Shown: positions 1 through 7,158, counted from the stretch's first letter. The stretch is DNA of 14,975 nt from Verrucomicrobiota bacterium (GCA_003217835.1 QHMQ01000009.1:1-14975), one strand, 5' to 3'. A program made the numbers and translations. Notes: a model not told the origin generated them from the sequence alone.

Positions 1-564
1 AAGCGCCGAGGAATCCATGGTTCTGATGACCAAACCGACAACAGGCTCGTGTGAAAGAGCTGTTTTGGCGCCCTGCGAGTGAATTCGAACTGCACTATCC
101 GCCATGCTTGACCTACCAATCTTACATTCCCAAAGGGACCTCCCTTCCAACTCGGCGAGCTTCCGATCATTAGGATTGAAGTACAGATAAACAGACTCCG
201 GGCCAGAGCCGAGAACCTTCTCACCCACTTGTGCGTCATTGTCTGCATCATAATCTGGGGACTCGACGGGGCCGTCCACAGTTGAATCCTGGCCGGCAGA
301 TTCTTTGGGCGTGGATATCCATTTCCAATGCCCGTAGTGATGCTTTTCGACAAGTCCATCATCCTGCAAGTTGCTGAGAGCCTTTTTAACTACAGCGAAA
401 GGGTTCTGCTGTCCGGCGAGCCCTCCGCGCTCTGAATGCACTCTTTGGACCTCTGCCACTAGGTCAGCGCGCTTCCATTGACTCTGACGCTGAAAAATCT
501 CTTCGATGATGTGCCGCGCCACACCGGAGCCACCGCTGGCGGCGGCGGCGAGCGTTGCAAACAT
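1..564 (-). CDS. Winged-helix + GIY-YIG (T5orf172/MUG113-type) protein, partial, runs off left edge
   Basis: The minus strand is open from 564 to the window edge, giving 188 residues with no stop. Residues about 15-85 look like a winged helix-turn-helix: helices around HIIEEIFQRQSQWKRADLV, then KKALSNLQDDGLVEKHHYG, the recognition-helix/wing pattern. An acidic linker (about 86-120, rich in D, E, S, P) follows. From residue 124 comes VYLYFNP, then WECKIGRSS (146-153) and an Arg at 160. This is the GIY-YIG pattern of T5orf172/MUG113 proteins, a nuclease-fold family found in phages and bacterial genomes. The catalytic Glu would lie beyond the edge, so activity cannot be judged. I used ATG at 564. 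A GTG at 579, with a weak CCAGG upstream, is an equal alternative, and the frame stays open back to a stop at 664-666. The gene follows the small exported protein ending at 645 on the same strand. The domain assignment is by motif only; the biological role is unknown. Confidence 0.72.
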   Translation of the reverse strand, partial: MFATLAAAASGGSGVARHIIEEIFQRQSQWKRADLVAEVQRVHSERGGLAGQQNPFAVVKKALSNLQDDGLVEKHHYGHWKWISTPKESAGQDSTVDGPVESPDYDADNDAQVGEKVLGSGPESVYLYFNPNDRKLAELEGRSLWECKIGRSSMADSAVRIHSQGAKTALSHEPVVGLVIRTMDSSAL

Positions 565-644
565 GGGGAATTGTTTCACAAAATCAAACCTGGACTTTAC
601 AGCGGCCAGCGGTTGGCTCCAGCGATTGGTTAGACCCGAATTAA

Positions 645-1016
645 CTACAACCCTGTCAAAAACCTACGCACCTCGATGTCGCGTAACTTATCGTGCTCGT
701 CGAATCGCAAGGTGGCCTGAACGACAACTGGTCCGAAAGTGTAAAGGCTCGCAAGAGTCGCGTAATGCCCGAGATCAACCAACATCGTTGATCTGTATGG
801 CTGTCCGGGTGCGCCCGCAACGTGCGTATTTTCGGCGTGGCGGAGACGATGCTGCAAGAACTGATCTACCTCTGTCGCCGGCGTTCCAAGTGGCGTCTGT
901 TGCAAAAGCTGTCCTCTAATAGAGTCATCCGATTGGCGAACGTTGACCACAATCGTGTCTGCGCCGAAGAGCGAAATTACCGCGAAAACGAAAGGTATCG
1001 GCAATGTGCGGCGCAT
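645..1016 (-). CDS. Small exported protein of unknown function
   Basis: A 123-residue protein. Residues 1-22 look like a signal peptide or anchor: basic MRRT, then the hydrophobic run LPIPFVFAVISLFGA. There is no clear lipobox Cys. The mature part carries LLQQTPLGTPATEVDQFL (37-54) and ends with a stretch of alternating hydrophobic residues and an FDEHDKLRDIEVRR segment (105-118). The pattern TP-G-T-EV-FL followed by F-D-x-x-x-K-L resembles small periplasmic beta-rich proteins of the SmpA/BamE sort, but this is a resemblance only and I cannot name a family. I chose ATG 1016. An ATG at 1091 would overlap the stop of the cyclase gene and would put 25 extra residues ahead of the signal peptide. 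The start lies 56 bases past the cyclase gene's end, with no strong Shine-Dalgarno. The gene is probably co-transcribed with the cyclase. Confidence 0.68.
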   Translation of the reverse strand: MRRTLPIPFVFAVISLFGADTIVVNVRQSDDSIRGQLLQQTPLGTPATEVDQFLQHRLRHAENTHVAGAPGQPYRSTMLVDLGHYATLASLYTFGPVVVQATLRFDEHDKLRDIEVRRFLTGL

Positions 1017-1072
1017 TGGTCTAACGAGAATTCGGCCTGAAAAATCTACAATTAATTGCAGATAAAATCTGT

Positions 1073-1912
1073 CTAATTCGCCTGCCTCCATGCGGCGGCA
1101 TGGGCGCGGACTGGTCGACCGAAGCCTTTGAGGACAACTTCGCCCAGGTCTTCGAATAGGAGTCCCTTACCGATGCAAAGTTCTGCAACCGCGTTCGTGA
1201 CCAAGATCTGTTCCGGCTGCGCGTGGGCGCAGAGCCGGGCGGCCAGTTGCACCGTCGATCCAAAGAGATCGTTATGTTGCTCGACAGGTTCACCTGCTGC
1301 GGCACCGACTCGAACCTTGAGCGGGCGCTCGGGATTCGCTTCCTCGTGCCTGGCCAATTCGCGCTGAATCTGAATTGCGCATCGAACCGCTCCCGCTGTC
1401 GACACGAATGAGGCCATGATGCCGTCCCCAGTGTGCTTGACCTCGCGACCGCCTAAAGCGGACAACGCGTCTCGCACGACAGTGTCGTGCACGCTGAGCA
1501 AGGCCATGGCCGCCTCGTCACCCAGCGATTGAGTGAATGTCGTTGACTCCACGATGTCCGTAAACAGGACGGTTCGGATTCCCGGATCTCGTACGTCGAC
1601 TCCGCCACCAGGCAGCACGGCAGCTCCCTCTGCATTCGTTTCGACATCGCCGAGAAATCCTTCTGCGAGCTCAGGCTGGATCTCGATAATCTTCCGGGCG
1701 ACGAGGCCGTGTGCCTCACGGTGGACGCAGTTCGCTGCTTCCGCGTTCGGCGCATCGACAAGACAAAAAACCTTACCGCGACTCTCATTAACCCAATACT
1801 TGAGATAGTTAACACCGTACTTTTCCTGCGCTTCGAGATCGGCTATGTGGGCCTTTGCGACGTCCTCCGCGGTAACCTCCCCCAGCTCGTGAATGTCCAT
1901 GTATAACGGCAT
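1073..1912 (-). CDS. DUF4242 domain - class III adenylate cyclase fusion
   Basis: A 279-residue soluble protein expected to make cAMP from ATP in the cytoplasm. Residues 1-78 begin MPLYMDIHELGEVTAEDVAK, the typical opening of DUF4242, a small ferredoxin-like fold related to the nickel-binding Streptomyces protein SCO4226. After a Gly/Ala linker (85-108) comes the class III cyclase domain (112-275). The metal-binding Asp residues are D119 (VLFTDIVEST) and D163 (HTGDGIMASF). K159 and D215 (NDLFGSTV) match the adenine-selecting Lys/Asp pair, which favours ATP over GTP. R226 in LAARL is the transition-state Arg, but the usual Asn four residues before it is Gln (Q222). There are no membrane segments, so activity is probably set by the DUF4242 part. 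Cys residues at 50, 62, 228 and 246 are visible. The gene starts 11 bases after the OsmC gene ends, so the two are likely in one transcript. An ATG at 1900 is a possible alternative start, but the family motif supports 1912. Confidence 0.9.
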   Translation of the reverse strand: MPLYMDIHELGEVTAEDVAKAHIADLEAQEKYGVNYLKYWVNESRGKVFCLVDAPNAEAANCVHREAHGLVARKIIEIQPELAEGFLGDVETNAEGAAVLPGGGVDVRDPGIRTVLFTDIVESTTFTQSLGDEAAMALLSVHDTVVRDALSALGGREVKHTGDGIMASFVSTAGAVRCAIQIQRELARHEEANPERPLKVRVGAAAGEPVEQHNDLFGSTVQLAARLCAHAQPEQILVTNAVAELCIGKGLLFEDLGEVVLKGFGRPVRAHAAAWRQAN

Positions 1913-1923
1913 ATCGGCTGAAT

Positions 1924-2436
1924 TTACCGCGATATAACGCGATGCAAAACGCTGATTTTAGCAGGGTGACTCAGTGTCTGGTAAACCACGCAATATCGTT
2001 CTGTCAGACGAAGGAGCGTGGCGACTTGTTCTTCGCTGGCGCCGGTGTCCAAATCGAACTGCAGGCGAATTTGTTGGAATCCGACTGGCACATCCTTGGA
2101 GACGCCAAGAGTGCCGCGAAAATCGAGATCGCCCTCGGCCCGAACCGTTGCGTCTCGCAATTGGATGCCGAGAGCAGTCGCCACTGCGCCCAAGGTGACG
2201 CCGGCACAGGCCACCAATGCCTCCAGTAGCATATCGCCAGAGCATGCGCTAAGCCCGTTTCCACCCGTTGCTGGGTGAAGGCCCGCTTCCACGAGAGCTT
2301 TCCCCGTTTCTACTTTGCAGGTGAGACCTTCGCCAATGCGCCCTTCCGCTCGCAATGTGACCAACGCGGTTTCTGGACGTTGTCGATAGCCATCTTTGAT
2401 GGGGGCCTGCAAAGATCTCAACTCATCAGTTTTCAT
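1924..2436 (-). CDS. OsmC family peroxiredoxin-like protein
   Basis: A 170-residue cytoplasmic protein of the OsmC/Ohr superfamily, which reduces organic hydroperoxides with a pair of Cys residues and usually acts as a homodimer. The two expected Cys are present: C77 in LLEALVACAGVTL, at the start of the central helix, and C149 in LTERYCVVYQTL. The C-terminal SHPAKISV segment also fits the family. An additional Cys at 65 (SACSGDM) is close to the first active-site Cys. The 170-residue length is longer than E. coli OsmC (about 140), with the extra residues at the N-terminus. ATG 2436 has a good GGAG seven bases upstream. It lies 42 bases downstream of the FAD oxidoreductase gene and 11 bases upstream of the cyclase gene. 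The substrate is unknown, and many OsmC-fold proteins of this subtype have no proven peroxidase activity. Confidence 0.88.
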   Translation of the reverse strand: MKTDELRSLQAPIKDGYRQRPETALVTLRAEGRIGEGLTCKVETGKALVEAGLHPATGGNGLSACSGDMLLEALVACAGVTLGAVATALGIQLRDATVRAEGDLDFRGTLGVSKDVPVGFQQIRLQFDLDTGASEEQVATLLRLTERYCVVYQTLSHPAKISVLHRVISR

Positions 2437-2478
2437 CGGTCCACTCCGTGTGATTCAGCTGCCGCTGCAAAAAACTAT

Positions 2479-3972
2479 CTAAGATGCTGCAGCTGCTTCC
2501 GACTTTTTCTTGCTAGGTTTGATGTTCTGATTCACCCGAAAGAAATTGTTAGGATCGTATTTATCCTTGATCGCAACCAATCGCTCGTAGTTATCTCCGT
2601 AAGTTGCCTTGACGCGATCCTCACCTTCATCGCCCATCAAAAAGTTTACATACGCTCCGCCCGCTGAATACGGATGGAGCGCATCATAATAACTCTTCGC
2701 CCACGCAATGGTCTTTTCATTGTTTGCCGGATCGGGATCAACACCGACCATTACCTGTGCCCAGGTCGCATCGCGATAATTCCAGGCAGTATCTTTTTTG
2801 CTCATGCGTGATGCCGCACCGTTGATTGGGTAGAGATGCATCGTGGAATGCATCGACGGCAGCGCGTTGCCAAAACGAATGTGTTGAGCGACCGCCTCAT
2901 CATTTATTTCGTTTACAAAATCGGCACGCCAGTACCACTGCAAACCAGGGGGATACAGCGCGTCGAACATACTTTGTAACGCCGGCTGCGGCAGCGGACC
3001 GACAAAATCGAGGGCGGCCTTCTTGAAAGCACGAATGGGCTTAAATATTTCTTCGGCTTTGGTTAGTGGACCAGCATATGCCCAGACGACTCCGCACATT
3101 TTTTTCATGTGAAGATGCTCCGGGAAAGGAGGTGCGGGTGGCACGGTCATAAAAGCAAAGAAACCATTCAAATCATCGGGAGCTGCAGGAATCAAATCGC
3201 GATACCATTTCATTACCTCTGCTGCGTCGCTTAACTCATAAAGCAGTGGGCCGCCGTAGACGGTTTCGATAGGGTGCAACTTGAATGTAAAAGAAGTGAC
3301 TACGCCAAAGTTTCCGCCGCCGCCACGAATGGCCCAGAACAAGTCGGAATTCTCGTCCACATTCGCTTTCACAAATTTTCCGTCAGCCAATACGACATCG
3401 GCTGAGATAAGATTGTCGATGGTTAGACCGCATTTGCGGGTGAGATGACCAATGCCTCCGCCGAGCGTTAAACCGCCGACGCCGGTCGTAGAAATAATTC
3501 CGCTCGGAGTAGCAAGGCCGAACACATGGGTGGCATGATCGACATCGCCCCACGTGCATCCTCCGCCGACTGTTACTGTCCGCGCGGCAGGGTCAACCCG
3601 CGTATATTTCATCGGCGCGAGATCAATGACCAGACCGTCATCGCAGATTCCCAACCCTCCCGCGTTATGTCCTCCACTGCGAACGGCGAGAAGCAGCTCG
3701 TTTTCTCTAGCAAAGTTTACTGAGCCAATTACATCTGCCACATCCGCGCAACGCACGATCAAACGCGGCTTTTTGTGGATCATTCCATTGTACACTTTAC
3801 GGGCATCATCATAACCATTGTCGCCCGGCTCGATTACTAAGCCTCTCAGATTTGACTTGAATTCTTTGACGGAATTTTCGCTGAGCATACCAGGCGAGTT
3901 AAGGTTGAGGTTCATCATTACAGTAAATATCTTGCGGTCAAGACGCTCAGCCCACGGAGTGAGCATTTTCAT
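2479..3972 (-). CDS. FAD-binding oxidoreductase, berberine-bridge-enzyme type
   Basis: A 497-residue flavoprotein of the PCMH/VAO fold with a C-terminal BBE segment. Such enzymes oxidise alcohols, sugars or secondary metabolites and pass electrons to O2 or another acceptor. Residues 70-235 form the FAD domain: LAVRSGGHNAGG (95-106) with H102, the His that carries covalent FAD; VGGGCTWGDVD (135-145); PSGIISTTGVGGLTLGGGIG (156-175); and AIRGGGGNFGVVTSF (214-228). The second attachment site, a Cys in bicovalent members, is Ile at about 160, so FAD should be bound through His only. The BBE tail is DPNNFFRVNQNIKPS. There is no convincing signal peptide, so it is probably cytoplasmic. I chose ATG 3972 because AGGTGAGG lies eight bases upstream; an ATG at 3993 lacks this support. 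The homologous part begins near residue 30, so an internal start at 3888 is also possible. It is the first gene of the leftward block. The substrate cannot be predicted. Confidence 0.9.
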   Translation of the reverse strand: MKMLTPWAERLDRKIFTVMMNLNLNSPGMLSENSVKEFKSNLRGLVIEPGDNGYDDARKVYNGMIHKKPRLIVRCADVADVIGSVNFARENELLLAVRSGGHNAGGLGICDDGLVIDLAPMKYTRVDPAARTVTVGGGCTWGDVDHATHVFGLATPSGIISTTGVGGLTLGGGIGHLTRKCGLTIDNLISADVVLADGKFVKANVDENSDLFWAIRGGGGNFGVVTSFTFKLHPIETVYGGPLLYELSDAAEVMKWYRDLIPAAPDDLNGFFAFMTVPPAPPFPEHLHMKKMCGVVWAYAGPLTKAEEIFKPIRAFKKAALDFVGPLPQPALQSMFDALYPPGLQWYWRADFVNEINDEAVAQHIRFGNALPSMHSTMHLYPINGAASRMSKKDTAWNYRDATWAQVMVGVDPDPANNEKTIAWAKSYYDALHPYSAGGAYVNFLMGDEGEDRVKATYGDNYERLVAIKDKYDPNNFFRVNQNIKPSKKKSEAAAAS

Positions 3973-4023
3973 TGAGCCGGCCTCACCTGGCAATTAGCAT
4001 GCGAGAGCACGGGAGTTACCGCG
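3973..4023. promoter_or_regulatory. 51-base divergent intergenic region with two ribosome-binding sites
   Basis: This short gap separates the start codons of the leftward FAD oxidoreductase and the rightward phosphoesterase. It holds a Shine-Dalgarno for each: AGGTGAGG on the minus strand (about 3981-3988) and GGGAG on the plus strand (about 4009-4014), each about eight bases from its ATG. That leaves little room for two promoters, so the -35/-10 elements probably overlap each other or lie within the opposing genes. I see no convincing -10/-35 pair, only a GCATGC palindrome near the middle. The ribosome-binding sites are seen directly; promoter placement is not resolved. Confidence 0.5.
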
Positions 4024-5652
4024 ATGTTTGATCCGGACAGTTCTTGGACTCGACGCAATTTCGTCAAACTCATTGGCCGAGCTGGACTAATCAGCGCAGT
4101 TCCAAATCTGGCGCACGCTGCTGCGGTACTCAGTCCCGATACCGTTTGCATCTCGATCCTGCATACGACCGATTTGCACGGCCACATTTTGCCGGCATCT
4201 GATTACGACGGAAATCCTGATCGCGGCGGGCTGGCGCGTTGCGTTACCCAGATCCGCCGGTGGCGCGGACAAAATCCAAACTCGATCTTGATCGATATCG
4301 GCGACGTGTATCAAGGCACTGATGTCGGCTTGCGCACCAAGGGCGATCTGATGATCGATTTATTCAATTATCTCAAATACGACGCGTGGGTCGTCGGCAA
4401 TCACGAGTTTGATTGGGGAATCGAGCCTTTTGAACGCGCACTGGAAAGATCGACAATGCCCGTCTTGGCCGCGAACACGGTGCTCCACGGAAAACCGACC
4501 GGGGAATTTTTGGACACAAAACATCCATTGGCGAAGCTTCAGCCGTTCGCGTTGAAGGAAATCGCGGGCATTAGACTTGCGATCATCGGAGTCACGACGC
4601 CGGGAATGCTGTTCTGGTTTTGGCCGGAGTTTGCGCGTGGAATCGATTTTCAGTACCCAGTCGAACCCGTTCGTCGCGCGATCGCGAGTGCAAAGAGTGA
4701 AGGCGCAGATGCAGTCGTTCTTACCGGCCACATGGGATTAAAGCCGCGCAGCGGCGGCGATGATTTTGCGAACACAGTCATGGCATTGACTTCGGAATTT
4801 CCAGAGACGGCGGTATTTATCGCCGGTCATACCCATCAAATTATTCCGAGGCGCATCACAAATGGCGTACTCTTCACGCAAGCGGACCACTTCGGTATTC
4901 ATGTGGGCCGTGTCGATCTTCTCTTCGATCGCAATTCCAAGAAGCTGCTGCACCGGGAAGCAGTCTGCGAGTTCATGGACAACCGCTTTAGTTTGGATCC
5001 CGCAGTTATTTCGCGAGCAAAATCCCAACTCGCCGAGTCGGACGTTGCACTTGCGCAGCCGATCGGCGAATTGGCCGAAACTTTTCGCGCTCGCAGTCGT
5101 CCGGGGGAGCCGAGCGATCTCGAGAGACTAATCGGCGCGGCGATTGTGGAAGCGCTGCGAGAACGTAGCGTGCCGGTCGATGGGGTGATGCACGGCGTGT
5201 TCGACGAGAAGAGTGATTTTATCGCCGGTCCGAAAACGGTAAAGGACATTTGGACCATCCTTCCGTACGAGAACTATATTGTGACGGCGGAACTCTTACC
5301 TGATGAATTAAAAATGATCATGGAAGAGGTGTACGCCAGCCACGAGCAGCGAAATCTGCTCGGCTTTGAAGTGAGAACAGAAGGACGCGGTTATGATCGC
5401 CGTGTTATATCGCTGACCCTTGACGCTAGGCGAACGCTTGATCGCGCCAAAAAATATATGATCGCTTTTAACACTTTCGACTCACGCAGCGCGGGCCATC
5501 ATTTCATGAAACTTCGCGCCTTGCTCGAGACGCCATCAGCGAACTGCATCATGCATCCTGTGCAAACGCGCGACGCGCTCATCGATTATTTCCGGCATCA
5601 CAATATCGTGCACAAAATCACCGCTGCGAATCACCTGGCGGTGGCGGCGTAA
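4024..5652 (+). CDS. Tat-exported 5'-nucleotidase / UshA-like metallophosphoesterase
   Basis: A 542-residue enzyme expected to hydrolyse nucleotides or related phosphate esters outside the cytoplasm. The N-terminus has a twin-arginine signal: TRRNFVK (9-15), then a hydrophobic stretch and an AHA site near residue 32. The metallophosphatase domain (about 41-310) shows the two-metal ligands in order: D50 and H52 (TTDLHGH), D94 (DIGDVYQG), N126-H127 (GNHEFDWG), H236 (LTGHMG), and H269/H271 (AGHTHQ). The C-terminal 5'-nucleotidase domain (about 340-525) includes KDIWTILPYENYIVTAEL and a distal FNTFDSRSAGHHFM region where UshA-type enzymes bind the base. Length fits the family (about 500-550). ATG 4024 has GGGAG eight bases upstream. 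Tat export implies folding and metal loading before transport. It heads a rightward block, with the next gene about 30 bases on. The exact substrate (nucleotide, UDP-sugar or cyclic nucleotide) is not determined. Confidence 0.92.
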   Translation: MFDPDSSWTRRNFVKLIGRAGLISAVPNLAHAAAVLSPDTVCISILHTTDLHGHILPASDYDGNPDRGGLARCVTQIRRWRGQNPNSILIDIGDVYQGTDVGLRTKGDLMIDLFNYLKYDAWVVGNHEFDWGIEPFERALERSTMPVLAANTVLHGKPTGEFLDTKHPLAKLQPFALKEIAGIRLAIIGVTTPGMLFWFWPEFARGIDFQYPVEPVRRAIASAKSEGADAVVLTGHMGLKPRSGGDDFANTVMALTSEFPETAVFIAGHTHQIIPRRITNGVLFTQADHFGIHVGRVDLLFDRNSKKLLHREAVCEFMDNRFSLDPAVISRAKSQLAESDVALAQPIGELAETFRARSRPGEPSDLERLIGAAIVEALRERSVPVDGVMHGVFDEKSDFIAGPKTVKDIWTILPYENYIVTAELLPDELKMIMEEVYASHEQRNLLGFEVRTEGRGYDRRVISLTLDARRTLDRAKKYMIAFNTFDSRSAGHHFMKLRALLETPSANCIMHPVQTRDALIDYFRHHNIVHKITAANHLAVAA

Positions 5653-5683
5653 AGCGCTGAGTTTCCCCTTGCAAAAACGAATC

Positions 5684-6466
5684 ATGCCGCTTGCGTATCT
5701 GCCCATGCGCGCCTTCGCATTTTCCGTGATTGCTTTGTTGTCGATTCTCGATCTTGCCTGGTCGCAAGTAAGCGTCACTCCATCCGGGCAAGTGGCTACG
5801 CTGCCGATGTACCGGCCGATTTTGCTCGGGCAGGGCCCAAAGTCGTTGATCGATCGTATCGACACGCAGGACTTGATCAGGAAAGGCCAGAAGGAGGCAT
5901 TGGTCATGTTCAATTGTGCGGTGCGAAAGGACGGCGGCGTGGAGTGGAGCGCGACGTATCGCAGCACGCCGGATTCGGATTTTCTCAAGCAGGAACTGCA
6001 GAAGAGGCTTTCGCCGGCGTCCGATCCCAGATTTATTCCGGCAGTTTATAATCATCGACTGGTGGACGCGATTTATTACGGCACCGTCACTTTTGCAGTT
6101 GTCGATGGAAAACCACGGTTGCGCATTTTTTCCAATCAGGAAGCCGACGAGCTAGCGAAAGAGCATGATTTTATTGGGCCACAACCTTTTTTCGAGAACG
6201 AATCAAAGTTTACGGGATTCCATTATCCACCACCGGAGGCAGCGCGGGTTCAGGTGGATGGAAATGTCGAGCTCAAGATAAAAATCGATGTCAACGGCAA
6301 TTTGCAGGAGCTGAACGTCGTTTCCGAAAATCCGCCTTTTTTCGGGTTTGCTGATGCTGCGCTGGCCGATTTTCGAGGCGCGAAATTTATTCCGGCGTTT
6401 CGTGACGGCAAACCGGTGGCATGCGACGTGACATTGCCGGTCTTTTACAAGGCCCCAGATTTTTAG
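5684..6466 (+). CDS. Exported protein with TonB C-terminal-like domain(s)
   Basis: A 260-residue protein with an N-terminal signal peptide or anchor (hydrophobic 9-26, ending LAWSQ). The C-terminal 80 residues fit the TonB_C pattern: HYPPPEAARVQVDGNVELKI (180-199), a DVNGNL turn, then AKFIPAFRDGKPVACDVTLP (233-252). This fold in TonB touches outer-membrane receptors. The middle part (about 70-150) repeats the layout in weaker form: a valine-rich strand, GGVEW, then RFIPAVYNHRLVDAIYYGTV followed by TFAV. The protein may therefore contain two tandem modules. It lacks the proline-rich spacer of classical TonB, so it is more likely a periplasmic TonB-like-fold protein than an energy transducer. 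I used ATG 5684. A TTG at 5669 and an ATG at 5705 are alternatives, and none has a strong ribosome-binding site. It lies 31 bases after the phosphoesterase gene and 13 bases before the glycosylase gene. Confidence 0.8.
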   Translation: MPLAYLPMRAFAFSVIALLSILDLAWSQVSVTPSGQVATLPMYRPILLGQGPKSLIDRIDTQDLIRKGQKEALVMFNCAVRKDGGVEWSATYRSTPDSDFLKQELQKRLSPASDPRFIPAVYNHRLVDAIYYGTVTFAVVDGKPRLRIFSNQEADELAKEHDFIGPQPFFENESKFTGFHYPPPEAARVQVDGNVELKIKIDVNGNLQELNVVSENPPFFGFADAALADFRGAKFIPAFRDGKPVACDVTLPVFYKAPDF

Positions 6467-6479
6467 CGTCGTCATTGCT

Positions 6480-7067
6480 TTGACTGGCCAGGCATTCTTT
6501 CGGCGCGATCCGCTCAGCTGTGCCCGCGAACTAGTCGGCGCGGAGCTTATCTGGGGAGAATGCGCAGGAATTATCGTCGAGGTTGAAGCTTACGCGGCGG
6601 TTAACGATGAAGCCGCGCACACTTTTACGCGCCCGAGCGCACGCGCGTTCATCGAACGTAACAAACCAGGCGCAGCGTATGTCTATTTCAACTATGGCGT
6701 GCACTGGATGCTGAATGTGCTCGTGAAAGGGGAGGCAAATGGTTTCGTTTTGATCCGTGCGCTCGAACCGCGGCGCGGAATCGCGCTCATGAAGAAGCGC
6801 CGCGGCGTAGATGATATTCACAAACTCTGTTCTGGCCCTGGCAAACTTACCCAGGCACTGGACATTACTGGGCGTGATCATGAAATGAATCTGTGCGGCG
6901 ATCCGCGCCATGGGTTCAAGGAGCGCGCGACCGAAGGTCTCGATGTTGTGGCCGATGCGCGTATCGGGATTACGCGCTCTGCGCATCATCCATGGCGCTT
7001 CACTTTGCGCGGAAGTGAGTTTGTGAGTGTGCCGGTCCGACTGTACCGGCGATCTATAACCGCCTAA
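6480..7067 (+). CDS. mpg: DNA-3-methyladenine glycosylase (Mpg/AAG family)
   Basis: A 195-residue base-excision repair enzyme that removes alkylated and deaminated purines (3-methyladenine, hypoxanthine, ethenoadenine) by flipping the base and cutting the glycosidic bond. The catalytic acid is E36 in IVEVEAY, with Y38 and H47 (DEAAH) as base-stacking and pocket residues. Y72 (the intercalating Tyr in FNYG), N79 and R93 (LIRALEP) match the remaining active-site positions of human AAG. SGPGKLTQAL (about 118-127) is the usual downstream signature. Length is normal for bacterial members. The usual RN before the MF/G-aYVY segment is altered (RPSARAFIERNKPG). Translation appears to start at TTG 6480: no ATG or GTG is available between the preceding stop and the conserved region, and no strong Shine-Dalgarno is seen. 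It lies 13 bases after the TonB-like gene, so translation may be coupled. Confidence 0.92.
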   Translation: MTGQAFFRRDPLSCARELVGAELIWGECAGIIVEVEAYAAVNDEAAHTFTRPSARAFIERNKPGAAYVYFNYGVHWMLNVLVKGEANGFVLIRALEPRRGIALMKKRRGVDDIHKLCSGPGKLTQALDITGRDHEMNLCGDPRHGFKERATEGLDVVADARIGITRSAHHPWRFTLRGSEFVSVPVRLYRRSITA

Positions 7068-7158
7068 TATCCGTCGCTACTGATGCCGTTTCAGCGCTCA
7101 CTGAGCGCCACTACAGTTCATTGACTCGCATTGCGATTGATCGAAGTTCTTGGCTCAA
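7068..7158. other. Short intergenic region with a small inverted repeat
   Basis: The 91 bases between the glycosylase and mnmA contain a perfect inverted repeat, GCGCTCACTGAGCGC, at 7094-7108. It could form a five-base-pair stem with a five-base loop. No T-run follows it, so it is not a convincing intrinsic terminator. It could be an operator-like site or chance. No clear promoter was recognised, although this is the widest gap in the rightward block and the most likely place for an internal promoter for mnmA-cutA. Confidence 0.35.

Noticed and set aside
506..919. Plus-strand open frame of 137 codons near the left end
   Set aside because: It is antisense to the GIY-YIG gene and the small exported protein, has no domain-like pattern and is rich in Arg and Ala as expected for a reverse-frame artefact.
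645..1091. Longer version of the small exported protein starting at ATG 1091
   Set aside because: It would overlap the cyclase stop by 19 bases and bury the signal peptide behind 25 residues.
2275..2667. Plus-strand open frame of 130 codons
   Set aside because: It lies opposite the OsmC start and the end of the FAD oxidoreductase, both of which have clear motifs; the plus-strand translation has none.
7094..7108. Inverted repeat as an intrinsic terminator after the glycosylase gene
   Set aside because: The stem is only about five base pairs and no T-run follows on either strand.
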